64,000 nt of DNA from Leptospira stimsonii (GTDB lineage: Bacteria; Spirochaetota; Leptospiria; Leptospirales; Leptospiraceae): positions 62,001 through 126,000 of the forward strand of contig NZ_QHCT01000008.1 of the NCBI RefSeq assembly GCF_003545885.1, written 5' to 3'. Position numbers and translations under genes: made by a program. This document shows positions 21,714 through 30,004 of this stretch, piece after piece (the stretch's first letter is position 1; each line of letters opens with the position of its first letter). Below the pieces are notes generated by a model. That model searched no databases. It saw only the letters and a program-made list of their open reading frames with translations, and had not been told where the DNA came from.

Positions 21714-22961
21714 TCATCCCGCAAGAAAGTAAGTCGAAACCATTCCTTTTCCTTTGATATCGATCTCACCTCTTTTCTCCAATTGAAAGATGGAGGAAGC
21801 CGCTAAAAAGTATTCTTCCGTGACATGAATCTTTCCCGGAAGTCCGTGTGATTCCATCCTCGACGCGAGATTTACGGAATCGCCCCAGAGATCATAGATA
21901 AACTTTTTTCTCCCGATCACACCGGCTACGACCGGACCGGAATGAATCCCGATTCTTATGTTTAGATTTTCTCGAATGAGTTCCTCATTCGTATTCACTT
22001 CTTTTAATATATCCAAGGCGAGGTTTCCGATTCTTTCGATATGATCCTCGCAGGCGATCGGAATTCCCGCCGCGGCCATATAAGCGTCCCCTATCGTTTT
22101 GATTTTTTCGACTCCTCTATTTTCGGCGAGTTCGTCGAGCCTCGAGAAGAATCGATCGAGAAGTCCAGCGAGTTCATCGGGAGTTTTGCGTGCGGCCAAA
22201 AGTGTAAAACCTACGATGTCCGCAAAAAGAATCGAACACTCGGAAAAGTATTCCGAGATCTGGGAACTTTCGTTTTTCAAGCGGTTTGCGATCGCGTCCG
22301 GAAGAATGTTTCGAAGAAGAAGATCTGATTTTTCCTTTTCATTCTCCAATTCTCTGGTCTGGGTTTCGATCGTTCTTGCCTGAAGAAACAATTTCCGAGT
22401 CGTCAATTCCAGAGTATAACCGGCTATGACGGCGAAAAATTCCGAAAACCATATTAAGAAACTGTAAACCGTTTTCTCCTGATTCGGGAGGTTCGAGTCC
22501 GTCAAGAGCGTGAATTGATAAACGGCCAAATAGGAAGACGTTACGAGAAACGCCGGTAGCGTTCGAATTCTCAAAACCAAAAAAGCGTAGTAAGCGATGA
22601 TGATCAAAATCGAAAGAAGAATCGCGTGCTGGTCTCTTACAAAGGCGTATCCGACGTAAACCGCGGTAAACCCTCCCAGACTATTTCCCAACATGGAAAC
22701 GGGAACCATCGTCTTTCGAAATTTTCGAAACGTGGAAAGAATCAAAACCGCTCCGAAAAGACAACTCCCCATCAATATCCAAAGAACTTTTTTGTCTCGA
22801 ATCAAAAGAACATCGTAAAAGAGGACGAAGATCGCGCCGTATCCCATAACGGCTGAAACTGCTCCGATTCGAACAAAGGACGCGATATGATCCCGAAGAA
22901 AGAATCGAAATTCTTTTTCTAAATTCGGATCCAAGAATCGAAGAATATAACTTTGAAACAT
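21714..22961 (-). CDS. Membrane-bound class III adenylate cyclase
   Basis: The protein has 415 residues. About six hydrophobic segments (residues ~30-190) are followed by a helical linker rich in Glu/Lys ([20 protein letters not shown]). A class III cyclase catalytic domain covers about 230-410. The first metal Asp is in LFADIVGFT. The Lys in [14 protein letters not shown] and the Asp in [10 protein letters not shown] mark ATP rather than GTP specificity. [10 protein letters not shown] carries the transition-state Asn/Arg. The family makes cAMP, and Leptospira genomes carry many paralogues with varied sensor domains. The hydrophobic half probably senses a signal at or in the membrane. It is divergent from the Rrf2-type regulator, with a candidate operator between them. 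Confidence 0.92.
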   Translation of the reverse strand: MFQSYILRFLDPNLEKEFRFFLRDHIASFVRIGAVSAVMGYGAIFVLFYDVLLIRDKKVLWILMGSCLFGAVLILSTFRKFRKTMVPVSMLGNSLGGFTAVYVGYAFVRDQHAILLSILIIIAYYAFLVLRIRTLPAFLVTSSYLAVYQFTLLTDSNLPNQEKTVYSFLIWFSEFFAVIAGYTLELTTRKLFLQARTIETQTRELENEKEKSDLLLRNILPDAIANRLKNESSQISEYFSECSILFADIVGFTLLAARKTPDELAGLLDRFFSRLDELAENRGVEKIKTIGDAYMAAAGIPIACEDHIERIGNLALDILKEVNTNEELIRENLNIRIGIHSGPVVAGVIGRKKFIYDLWGDSVNLASRMESHGLPGKIHVTEEYFLAASSIFQLEKRGEIDIKGKGMVSTYFLAG

Positions 22962-23021
22962 CGTCGTATCTTTGCTTTGAAAAGAATCACGTGCAAGACC
23001 TTTTCTTACCGAGCTTTGGAC

Positions 23022-23050
23022 TTGACAGGGATTTTGATTCTTTATATTCT
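23022..23050 (+). promoter_or_regulatory. Sigma70-type promoter of the Rrf2 gene
   Basis: TTGACA at 23022-23027 is followed after 17 bp by TATTCT at 23045-23050, close to consensus in sequence and spacing. Transcription would start near 23057, leaving a short leader of about 15 nt before the ATG at 23072. Confidence 0.65.
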
Positions 23051-23068
23051 GTAACCAGACGCTTTACA
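23050..23068. promoter_or_regulatory. Candidate Rrf2 operator
   Basis: An inverted repeat TGTAA-N9-TTACA overlaps the -10 box end and the predicted transcription start, immediately before the regulator's own start codon. Rrf2 proteins commonly repress their own genes through such dyads, so autoregulation is likely (inference). Confidence 0.45.
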
Positions 23069-23071
23069 GAT

Positions 23072-23491
23072 ATGACTAGCCGGTTCACAGTCGCGATTCA
23101 CATTCTTTCTCTACTTTCGTTAAGCGAAGGAAGGACAAGAACGTCCGAGGAACTCGCCGAAAGCGTAAACACAAATCCGGTCGTGATCCGAAAGATCCTT
23201 TCCCTTCTCAAAAGTCAGGGAATCGTTCGAAACCAGATGGGTCCGAACGGAGGTTATATTCTCGCAAAACCTTCTTCCGAAATTAGCCTCAAGGAAATCT
23301 ACGAAGCGATCGATGAAAAAATCTTTCAGATGCACTCGAAAACGCCGAATAAGAAATGTATTTGTGGTCATTCCATTCAGCCGATTTTGACCAAGGTCTA
23401 TGAAAAGGCGGAACGAGTTCTGGAAGACGAATTGGGTTCCACCAATTTGGATTCGATTACAAAAGAAATTCTTACCTTTTCTAAGAAGTGA
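23072..23491 (+). CDS. Rrf2-family transcriptional regulator, YwnA-like
   Basis: The protein has 139 residues from the ATG at 23072. A GTG start further upstream (22991) is rejected because it would lie before the promoter. The winged helix-turn-helix occupies residues ~1-75, with [15 protein letters not shown], then [20 protein letters not shown], then [11 protein letters not shown], all typical of Rrf2. The effector half carries [11 protein letters not shown], resembling YwnA-type members. These keep a cysteine near this place but lack the three-Cys iron-sulfur ligand set of IscR. Redox or thiol sensing is plausible but not shown. Its target may be itself and the divergent cyclase. Confidence 0.87.
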   Translation: MTSRFTVAIHILSLLSLSEGRTRTSEELAESVNTNPVVIRKILSLLKSQGIVRNQMGPNGGYILAKPSSEISLKEIYEAIDEKIFQMHSKTPNKKCICGHSIQPILTKVYEKAERVLEDELGSTNLDSITKEILTFSKK

Positions 23492-23604
23492 TTTCATTTT
23501 GATAAACGAAGTGCGGCTTTCAAAAAAATTCGAGTAGAATCTTCCGAATGCGAAACTCGGGGCTTCTCGAGATCCAATGCAAGATTTTTTCGAAAGAGTT
23601 TTGA

Positions 23605-23620
23605 TGTAGGAACTACAACG
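23605..23620. repeat. Dispersed GGAACT palindrome (degenerate copy)
   Basis: TGTAGGAACTACAACG lies in the 260-bp gap between the Rrf2 and HtrA-like genes. It is preceded by GCAAGATTTTTTCGAAAGAG, a context very similar to the one before the copy at 24789 (GCAAGGATCTTTCGAAACAG). This suggests that the repeat unit extends about 40 bp upstream of the palindrome. Confidence 0.6.
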
Positions 23621-23689
23621 AAAACCTAAAAAAACGGCTCACAAGCAATTCCCGCCTCGCTCGAAAAAAAATCTCCTCCCCTTTTTATT

Positions 23690-23718
23690 TTGTAACTTTT
23701 TTGGATACGAATTATAGT
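23690..23718 (+). promoter_or_regulatory. Promoter of the HtrA-like gene
   Basis: TTGTAA (23690-23695), a 17-bp spacer and TATAGT (23713-23718) form a good sigma70-like promoter 34 bp before the ATG at 23752. The predicted leader is therefore about 27 nt and consists largely of the hairpin at 23731-23751. Confidence 0.6.
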
Positions 23719-23730
23719 ATTTGGGTCTAA

Positions 23731-23751
23731 AGGAAAGCCGGAGGCTTTCTT
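23731..23751 (+). promoter_or_regulatory. Leader hairpin burying the ribosome-binding site of the HtrA-like gene
   Basis: AGGAAAGCC (23731-23739) pairs with GGCTTTCTT (23743-23751), nine pairs including one G-U, around a GGA tri-loop. The Shine-Dalgarno GGAGG (23740-23744) is split between loop and stem, and the stem ends directly at the ATG. Such a structure would limit translation until melted or opened. The downstream gene is a protease of a stress-related family, so thermal control is an attractive but untested reading. Confidence 0.55.
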
Positions 23752-24741
23752 ATGATTCAGTGGATTCAATCCGATTCCGAAAATTCCTTTCGCAACGTTT
23801 CCAACGCTTCTTCTTCGGAACGGGAAGAAGATCTGATGGATGCATATTCCAGAGCGGTGACGAACGCAGTCGAAACCGTAAGTCCGGCTGTGGTTCATCT
23901 CAAAGTGAACGGAAACCGAGGAGGTGGAGCCGGTTCCGGATTCTTAATTTCACCCGACGGTTTTATCGTAACCAACCAACACGTTGTCGAAAATGCTTCG
24001 GAGATCAACGCAGAATTTCCGGACGGAAGAAGTCTCAAAGCGATGAAGATCGGTGAAGATCCGATGACGGACATCGCAGTTTTAAAAGTCACGAGTGATC
24101 CGTTTCCTTATCTTCATTTTTCAAAACCCAATTCCGTGAAAGTTGGACAACTCGCGATTGCGATCGGAAACCCGCTTGGATACGAATCGACGGTTACCGC
24201 CGGGGTGGTAAGCGCTCTGGGAAGAAGCCTTCGTTCCCGATCGGGAAGATTGATCGAAGACGTGATTCAAACGGACGCGGCTCTCAATCCGGGAAATTCG
24301 GGAGGGCCCCTTGTGAACTCAAGAGGTGAATTGATCGGAATCAATACGGCGATCATTCCTTCTGCACAGGGAATTTGTTTTGCGGTAGGTTCCGGGACCG
24401 CGGAATACGTCATCACTCGTCTGATGAAAAACGGTTTTGTTAAAAGAGGTTATTTGGGAATCGCGGGACAAAATCAGAGCATTCCGAATCGCTTGAAAAT
24501 TTTCAACAAACTCGAACAAACTTCGGGAGTTCTCGTGATCGAAGTGGAGAATTCTTCTCCCGCGGCATCGAGTCTATTACGAAAAGGTGATATGATTCTT
24601 TCTCTAAACGAGCAGGTCATCCGCTCCATAGACGATATGCACAGAACCCTCGACGAATCCACGATTCAAAAGGAGCTTCCGATCCGTGTTTTGAGAGAAG
24701 GTTCTTTGAGAACTTTTTCGATCCGGAGCGGCGAAATCTAA
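23752..24741 (+). CDS. HtrA/DegP-like serine protease without a signal peptide
   Basis: The 329-residue protein has a trypsin-like domain (about 35-235) and one C-terminal PDZ domain (about 240-325). The catalytic triad is complete: His in VTNQHVV, Asp in DPMTDIAVLK, and Ser in NPGNSGGPLVNSRGELIGIN. GSGFLISPDG and IGNPLGY are the usual neighbouring strands. HtrA enzymes normally work in the periplasm after Sec export. Here the first 30 residues (MIQWIQSDSENSFRN and on) are hydrophilic, with no signal peptide or anchor. A cytoplasmic location, or export by another route, has to be considered. No upstream in-frame start adds a signal sequence. Its own promoter and an unusual leader hairpin precede it. 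It ends next to an array of repeats. Confidence 0.9.
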   Translation: MIQWIQSDSENSFRNVSNASSSEREEDLMDAYSRAVTNAVETVSPAVVHLKVNGNRGGGAGSGFLISPDGFIVTNQHVVENASEINAEFPDGRSLKAMKIGEDPMTDIAVLKVTSDPFPYLHFSKPNSVKVGQLAIAIGNPLGYESTVTAGVVSALGRSLRSRSGRLIEDVIQTDAALNPGNSGGPLVNSRGELIGINTAIIPSAQGICFAVGSGTAEYVITRLMKNGFVKRGYLGIAGQNQSIPNRLKIFNKLEQTSGVLVIEVENSSPAASSLLRKGDMILSLNEQVIRSIDDMHRTLDESTIQKELPIRVLREGSLRTFSIRSGEI

Positions 24742-24788
24742 CGGGAGAATCGTCTTTGCAAAAGCAAGGATCTTTCGAAACAGTTTTT

Positions 24789-24804
24789 TGTAGGAGCTCT
24801 GACA
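24789..24804. repeat. Dispersed GGAACT-type palindrome (variant GGAGCT)
   Basis: TGTAGGAGCTCTGACA lies 48 bp after the HtrA-like stop. Its upstream context matches the copy at 23605. It begins a 570-bp non-coding stretch (24742-25314) made almost entirely of repeat material. Confidence 0.55.
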
Positions 24805-24886
24805 TTTCTTTTGGACAGGACAGGTTCCGGAAGCTCAACCTGCATCCTTCTGGTGCTTGTTGGGGCCCTTCTTTTGAAATCGCGAG

Positions 24887-25116
24887 GGAGTTCCCACATT
24901 TTCCTGAACAAAAGGCACAGAAAAAATCAGGGCCGCTACTTGCAAAAGAGAAAGCGGGAGTTCCCACGTTTTTCCTGAACAAAAGGCGATGAGAAAATCA
25001 GGGCCGCTACTTGCGACAGACAAAGCAGGAGTTCCCACGTTTTCTTAAACAAAAGGCTCGGAAAAAATCAGGGCCGCTACTTGCGAAAGAGAAAGCAGGA
25101 GTTCCCACGTTTTCCC
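24887..25116 (+). repeat. Tandem array: three 70-71 bp units plus a partial fourth
   Basis: Units begin at 24887, 24957, 25028 and 25098, each with GGAGTTCCCAC. Spacing is 70, 71 and 70 bp. Within a unit the order is GGAGTTCCCAC, TTTTCCTGAAC, AAAAGGC, a short variable piece, AAAATCAGGGCCGCTACTTGC, and a purine-rich tail with AAAGC. The fourth unit stops after about 19 bp. The variable pieces and single-base length differences shift the frame between units, so the array does not encode a repeat protein. It fills the space between convergent gene ends (24741 and 25315). Confidence 0.85.
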
Positions 25117-25160
25117 AGTTCAACCGTTTTTTTAAATCTCGAGAGACCGTTTCCCGAAAT

Positions 25161-25306
25161 TGTGGGAACTCTCACAAATACATTCTCATTTTCTAAAGTT
25201 CCAAATTCTTTCCATCCAGAATCCGGACGTTCTTCTATTTAATTGGAGTTCCCACACTCAGTCCGAATCACAAAAAAAAATCATGGGGTCGTGTGGGAAC
25301 TCCCAT
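25161..25306. repeat. Three further GTGGGAACT palindromes after the array
   Basis: TGTGGGAACTCTCACA (25161-25176), GGAGTTCCCACA (25245-25256, opposite orientation) and TGTGGGAACTCCCAT (25292-25306) lie at intervals of about 45-85 bp between the tandem array and the pirin gene. The DNA between them has no ORF or other signal that I recognise. Confidence 0.65.
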
Positions 25307-25314
25307 TTCCATTC

Positions 25315-26025
25315 TTAGGACGAAGGAGTATCGATCGCAAGAAGTTCGGAATCTTCCAAAAAATGAACCTCAAATTTGGAAGAATGAGGAAGTCCCAAAC
25401 CATCCCTCGCAGATAATTTTTTGCCTTCGATCTCAACGGAGCCGGAAATTAAGAAAAAATACACTCCTCCAGATTCATTTTTTGGAATATAATCGATTTC
25501 TGATTCTCTTTTGCCGTTTGCGAGCGAGAATATGACATTCTGATTGATCCAAACTCCCCCGCTTTCCTTTTCGGGAGAGACCACGGTCTGAAATTTTCCC
25601 AGACGATCTTCCACGTTAAACTTCTTTTGCTCATAACGCGGGGCAATTCCCGTCTTGTCAGGAAGAATCCATATCTGCAAAAAATTCACAGCTTCCGTAG
25701 GAGACGCATTGTATTCGGAATGAACGATCCCGGTTCCCGCAGACATAATCTGAACTTCCCCGGCTTGTATAACGGAACGATTTCCTTCGCTGTCTTGGTG
25801 TTCGAGGCTACCGGAAAGAGGAATGGAAACGATTTCCATATTTTCATGAGGATGTGGAGGAAATCCCTTCCCTCCAATCACGATGTCGTCATTCAGAACC
25901 CTCAGTTTACCGAATTGAATTCGATTGGGCTCATAGTAAGAACTAAAGCTAAAAGTATGTCTGCTCTTCAGCCAACCAAAATCTGCCTTTCCTCTTGTTT
26001 CCTGCGCGTGGTATACTGCTTCCAT
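25315..26025 (-). CDS. Pirin-family bicupin protein (YhhW-like)
   Basis: The protein has 236 residues. The metal site of pirins is intact: HPHENME (about residues 57-63) supplies two His, and GTGIVHSEYN (about residue 100) the third His and Glu. The start MEAVYHAQETRGKADFGWLKSRHTFSF is characteristic of the family. Bacterial pirins such as YhhW show quercetin 2,3-dioxygenase activity in vitro; the biological substrate is generally unknown. The last 70 residues form the degenerate second cupin. The gene is monocistronic; its end abuts the repeat region. Confidence 0.9.
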   Translation of the reverse strand: MEAVYHAQETRGKADFGWLKSRHTFSFSSYYEPNRIQFGKLRVLNDDIVIGGKGFPPHPHENMEIVSIPLSGSLEHQDSEGNRSVIQAGEVQIMSAGTGIVHSEYNASPTEAVNFLQIWILPDKTGIAPRYEQKKFNVEDRLGKFQTVVSPEKESGGVWINQNVIFSLANGKRESEIDYIPKNESGGVYFFLISGSVEIEGKKLSARDGLGLPHSSKFEVHFLEDSELLAIDTPSS

Positions 26026-26200
26026 ATATCTCCTAAGAATTAGACTCCGAAAGATATCTTCGGTGCGTTGACATACCCGTTTTTGAAATCAATGGTTCCT
26101 TTTTCTTTCTTTCGTTCTTTATGGAATCCGAACATAAAGAAAGAATTAGAATTCGAATTTTACCGAAGCGATCAATCGACTTCGAAAAGAAAAAACGTCC

Positions 26201-27346
26201 TCAAAAGAAAAATCGAATCAAGCCCGTCGCACAGCCCAAGAAGAATCCTAAAATACTTCCGTTGATTCGAATCGTCTCTAAAACGTTCCTCGTCTTCCAT
26301 TCTAAATTTTTTCGAAGATCCTTCGGATCCAGACTTTGCAGTCTAGTCGTGATTTGTTTTCCGATATAACCGGAAACTCCTTCGTCGATTCGTTTTTCGA
26401 CAAATTCCAAAACGGAACGAAGCGGCGCATATTCCTGTAGAGTTCTGATTTCGCCGATCTCCTTAAGATGCGTCTGGATTAACGTCCCCAAAAGACGACT
26501 CGCCTGATCTTTCAAAAAACCCATCAACGAACGCACCGCTTTCTCTCTTTGTTCCAGCGGTAGTTCGTTCCAAGACGAAATATAGGTTTCGGTGGAAGCC
26601 GCCATCAAATTGACGAGTTTTTCGATCGTCTTTTCGTCTTTGGATTCGATGACAAGACCCTGTTTTACGTGATTTCCATATTCTTTTAATTTTTTCGGGA
26701 AGTCCACCACTAGGCTCAGAACGACCTGCGCCACCAAATTCATTTTTCCTAATATTTCCTGGAGTAACGATCTGAACTCGTCCGTATCCGCGACTCGGAT
26801 CATTGATTCTCCGATCAAAAGTTTGATCGTATCCATAATCTCTTTTTGTCGGTTTAACTCTTTCAATAAAGCGACATCGGTTCCGGAAAATTGGTAATGT
26901 ACGATGTATTCGACGATGTCCTCTTCCACTCTTTCAAAGAGTTGATTTAGTACTTCTTTTGTCTTTGTTTCGTTTCCGAACGTCTCCAGAAGAACTTCGT
27001 GAACGTCGTCCCTCGTCGTAGGGTCTTCCAAAACCATACGAATTCGAGAACGAATCACTTCATGGTGAAGAAGATCGCCCGCAACCCAGTTTCCGATCTC
27101 TCCGGCAAGGGTAAAACTATCCTCTTCGATTGCTTTATAGGTTTTCCATACCGCGAACCAGTCGCATAATCCTCCGATCAAACCTCCCTCTAACGCCGAT
27201 AAGACGATCTTCGAAACGGGCGTTTCCGGGTTTCCGAAAAAAAGAATCCCAAGGATCGCGGTCGAAAATGCGATCAGAAGCGAGTTGGAAAAAATCTGTC
27301 TTTTGCGAAAAGGCGTATTAACGGTTCGTGGGGAAGAAAAAATCAA
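26201..27346 (-). CDS. DUF445-family membrane protein
   Basis: This 381-residue protein has one or two N-terminal helices ([17 protein letters not shown]), then the family hallmark [23 protein letters not shown] long helical middle follows, and a C-terminal hydrophobic segment reads [13 protein letters not shown]. That matches DUF445 (YjiN-like) proteins of unknown function. The start is a TTG at 27346 that overlaps the TGA of the upstream gene as TTGA. No internal ATG precedes the conserved region, so translational coupling from the upstream 784-aa membrane protein is the likely way it is made. Confidence 0.85.
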   Translation of the reverse strand: MIFSSPRTVNTPFRKRQIFSNSLLIAFSTAILGILFFGNPETPVSKIVLSALEGGLIGGLCDWFAVWKTYKAIEEDSFTLAGEIGNWVAGDLLHHEVIRSRIRMVLEDPTTRDDVHEVLLETFGNETKTKEVLNQLFERVEEDIVEYIVHYQFSGTDVALLKELNRQKEIMDTIKLLIGESMIRVADTDEFRSLLQEILGKMNLVAQVVLSLVVDFPKKLKEYGNHVKQGLVIESKDEKTIEKLVNLMAASTETYISSWNELPLEQREKAVRSLMGFLKDQASRLLGTLIQTHLKEIGEIRTLQEYAPLRSVLEFVEKRIDEGVSGYIGKQITTRLQSLDPKDLRKNLEWKTRNVLETIRINGSILGFFLGCATGLIRFFF

Positions 27347-29697
27347 TTGGATAGTTTCCTACGATTCAAAAAGGTCGCACCAAAAAACAAAAGTGGTAAA
27401 AGGAATTGAATGAGCGAGATCAAATAGGATCGAATATCATAAAATTCGAATCGATTCCTTTTCTCTTTTGAACAAACATAAAATTGTCCTTCCAGAGTTC
27501 TGAAAACGTTCTCTCCGTTTTCCGATTTCCAAAGAGGAAAATAGCCGGAACGAATCAATACAGGAGAACATCCATTTTTATCTTGGATCGCGGGAAGATC
27601 CCAAACGATCTGAGAATCGTCCCAAGAAAGAGGATGGATCTCCGTTCCGGAAGAATTTTCATCCACATTATCTTTCTTTCCTTTCGGCGTTTTTTTCGAA
27701 TCCGATTCTTCCTTTAAGGAGGTGAGTTTTTGAAGTTCCTCTTTGAAACGGGACAAAGGAATAACAACGGAAAAAGAATTCTCATTCGTTTTGTATTCTT
27801 CGGTAGTGATCGGAACCAAGGTGATGGAAAACGCAAAGAGAGAATGCAAAGCGAATTCCGAAAGATCTTCCGAACGAATCGAAGTTCTCTTGTCCTGCCC
27901 CGCATCTTCGTCGGTCAACAACGCCCAGGGTTTTGCGGACAAAAGTTCTAACGCCGGTTTGGCGACGGTCAATTTCCAAAGGATCCATTCTCCCTTCTTC
28001 GCGATCTCCGTAAAAGAATCCGGATGACTCGAAGCGAGTTGATTGAGCGCCTCCGATTTCAAAAACAAGTGGGTCACACCTCTTTCTCGTAAAAGACCCA
28101 GAAACAAGTCGGAAAGTTTTTCCCGTTCCGGAACGGGACGAAGATTGGAACGTTTTCCGTAAGTGACTAAAGAATTCTTCGGTCCTTGAGACGGGAAAAG
28201 TTGAATGATCTCTTCAGGAGAAGAAGGAATGGAATTTTCGAAACGATTCTGCAAAACGATGTTTCGTCTAACGGATTGTCTGATCAGAACGGAAGCCCAT
28301 CTGGAATCCGTAGCGTTACTTCCTCCCGCAATTTCCTCGGAAGCGATAAGGGAAGAATACGGGGTATCTTTTAGAATTCGACCCCATTCTTCTTTCTGAC
28401 TCCAGATGGAGGAAGGACTTTTCGAAAGACTTTCAATTCCGGTGGAAGGACCCGGGATCGTAATGATAAAACGATACATTCCCAAGAAAAAAAGAATGAG
28501 ACCGGTCCAGAGTTTCCATCTTCCAGGCGGAAGATTTTTCAAAAAGAATCTTGCGGTAACGAGTGCGGCAAACGTAAGAAAAACGAGAGAAACGTTGAGA
28601 GCGGTATACCACTTAACGTGCAACCAAGGAAGAATCATAGACAACGAAGAATCCGTTGCCATCCAATAAAAGAGCAAGGTTCCGAAGATGAGAAATCTGG
28701 AAATCGGAGGAAGTAACTTTCGAATAAATAATAAACGAATTCCGATAACAAATAAGATCGGAAACAAAAGATGGATCCAATATTGATCGATCAGGATCTG
28801 CCGAAACACGTTCAAAAACTTCTCCGGCCTTGCAACCGAACTCGAAAATTCCTCGCCCAAAAGCGAAAGAAGTCCGTTGATCGGAAAGGAAACCGGCGGA
28901 TTTTGCTGAAAAGGAACGTATGCGAAGTAATTCCATAGAACCGGCAAAGCGAAGAGGACCGGCAAAAGAAAAATAAAAAGAATTTCTAAAAATTCAAACT
29001 CGTCTTTGTAGAAAAGAAAATAGATTCCAAGAGACACCACATAAAAAAGAGACATCTCGTAGTGCGTGTAAAACACAAGCGAACCGGTGATCAGATTCTT
29101 TGCAAAAGAAGAAACCTTCCCCGTATAACGAAACTTTTCCAAATAGTAGATCGCAAGAATTGCAAAACCTAGACCTAACACCGATGAGATGGAATTTTGA
29201 AAAACTCCCACAACTCCGGCCCCGACCACTCGATCACCCGGATATAAAAAATAAAACATCAGACCGGTCATCGCGAGGAGCGCGTTCCCAGGGCTGAGGT
29301 TTGTTTCGGTGAGGAAAAGAAATCCGAGTTTTAAAAAAGCATACGAAAACAAAAAGAGAGTAAGAAGAATTCCGAGATTGAAAGCCACGCTAAACGGAAG
29401 AAAGAAAAGAAAAAACGTGTGCAAAAAGGAAACGAGAAAAAAGAAAAACGGAGATTGAAAGTAGAATGTGGGACTTCCTCCGTGAAGAGAACGATCGTAA
29501 CCGGAGGATAAAAAATTCTTAAAAAGAATCTGGTAGTCCTGTGCGATCAGATATTGATTCTGCAAGGACACGGAATCCGGAACGGAATCAGAAAATAAAA
29601 ATCGAAACTGAATGGAAAGAAAGAGTAGAACTAGGAAAAATACGAGCGGCTTTCTCGCCGCGTGAGGAATTTTCCATTTCCCCGGGATGATTTGCAT
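27343..29697 (-). CDS. Large polytopic membrane protein, GT-C/YfhO-like
   Basis: The protein has 784 residues with about 11-13 hydrophobic segments over residues 15-430 and one final helix near the C-terminus (about 755-775). The first loop carries [17 protein letters not shown], and later segments read [13 protein letters not shown] and [16 protein letters not shown]. This resembles large bacterial membrane proteins annotated as PTPS-related or YfhO-type, thought to act on lipid-linked sugars. No catalytic residue can be named with confidence. A soluble extracytoplasmic domain occupies roughly 450-740. It overlaps DUF445 by 4 bp and follows a 44-residue ORF on the same strand. Confidence 0.72.
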   Translation of the reverse strand: MQIIPGKWKIPHAARKPLVFFLVLLFLSIQFRFLFSDSVPDSVSLQNQYLIAQDYQILFKNFLSSGYDRSLHGGSPTFYFQSPFFFFLVSFLHTFFLFFLPFSVAFNLGILLTLFLFSYAFLKLGFLFLTETNLSPGNALLAMTGLMFYFLYPGDRVVGAGVVGVFQNSISSVLGLGFAILAIYYLEKFRYTGKVSSFAKNLITGSLVFYTHYEMSLFYVVSLGIYFLFYKDEFEFLEILFIFLLPVLFALPVLWNYFAYVPFQQNPPVSFPINGLLSLLGEEFSSSVARPEKFLNVFRQILIDQYWIHLLFPILFVIGIRLLFIRKLLPPISRFLIFGTLLFYWMATDSSLSMILPWLHVKWYTALNVSLVFLTFAALVTARFFLKNLPPGRWKLWTGLILFFLGMYRFIITIPGPSTGIESLSKSPSSIWSQKEEWGRILKDTPYSSLIASEEIAGGSNATDSRWASVLIRQSVRRNIVLQNRFENSIPSSPEEIIQLFPSQGPKNSLVTYGKRSNLRPVPEREKLSDLFLGLLRERGVTHLFLKSEALNQLASSHPDSFTEIAKKGEWILWKLTVAKPALELLSAKPWALLTDEDAGQDKRTSIRSEDLSEFALHSLFAFSITLVPITTEEYKTNENSFSVVIPLSRFKEELQKLTSLKEESDSKKTPKGKKDNVDENSSGTEIHPLSWDDSQIVWDLPAIQDKNGCSPVLIRSGYFPLWKSENGENVFRTLEGQFYVCSKEKRNRFEFYDIRSYLISLIQFLLPLLFFGATFLNRRKLSN

Positions 29698-29789
29698 GGG
29701 ATGATTCTTACGAAACCCGATTTCCTGACAAGCAAAACGGATACGAACGAGCGCCTTTCCTCCCTTAGAACGGGAAGAAGTCTCGGAAA

Positions 29790-29924
29790 TTATTCCTGCT
29801 TTGCGTTTTCTTGAACGTATTTTCTAAAATCCGCCTCGGACATTTTATCGGCGTAGAGAGGATAGAGGGCCGCAATCAATTCTTCTAAGGTTGGGAACTT
29901 CGCCCCGTCGAGTTTGTAAGCCAT
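29790..29924 (-). CDS. 44-residue small acidic protein
   Basis: A short frame starts at an ATG with AAGGAG placed six bases upstream and ends in TAA at 29790. The product begins [20 protein letters not shown] and ends YVQENAKQE. It is highly charged and probably helical, with no signal peptide or membrane segment. The good ribosome-binding site, coding-like composition and position between two same-strand genes support a real gene. The rest of this 305-bp gap has no other feature. Function is unknown. Confidence 0.65.
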   Translation of the reverse strand: MAYKLDGAKFPTLEELIAALYPLYADKMSEADFRKYVQENAKQE

Positions 29925-30004
29925 ATCAGACTCCTTGGGATTCTAAAATCTTGGTACGATTCCAATCGAATCCGCGTATTGCCATTTTTTTCGAGAACCC
30001 TTTT

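Noticed and set aside
22991..23071. Upstream GTG start for the Rrf2 regulator
   Set aside because: It would place the start before the TTGACA/TATTCT promoter; the family N-terminus begins at the ATG at 23072.
24887..25116. Possible CRISPR array
   Set aside because: The whole 70-bp unit repeats rather than a short repeat with unique spacers; the variable part is only a few bases, and no cas genes are present.
24617..25196. Open frames crossing the tandem array on both strands (products containing stretches like KKSGPLLAKEKAGVPTF)
   Set aside because: They are translations of the 70-bp repeat units; unit lengths of 70-71 bp change frame between units, there is no ribosome-binding site, and the frames run into neighbouring genes.
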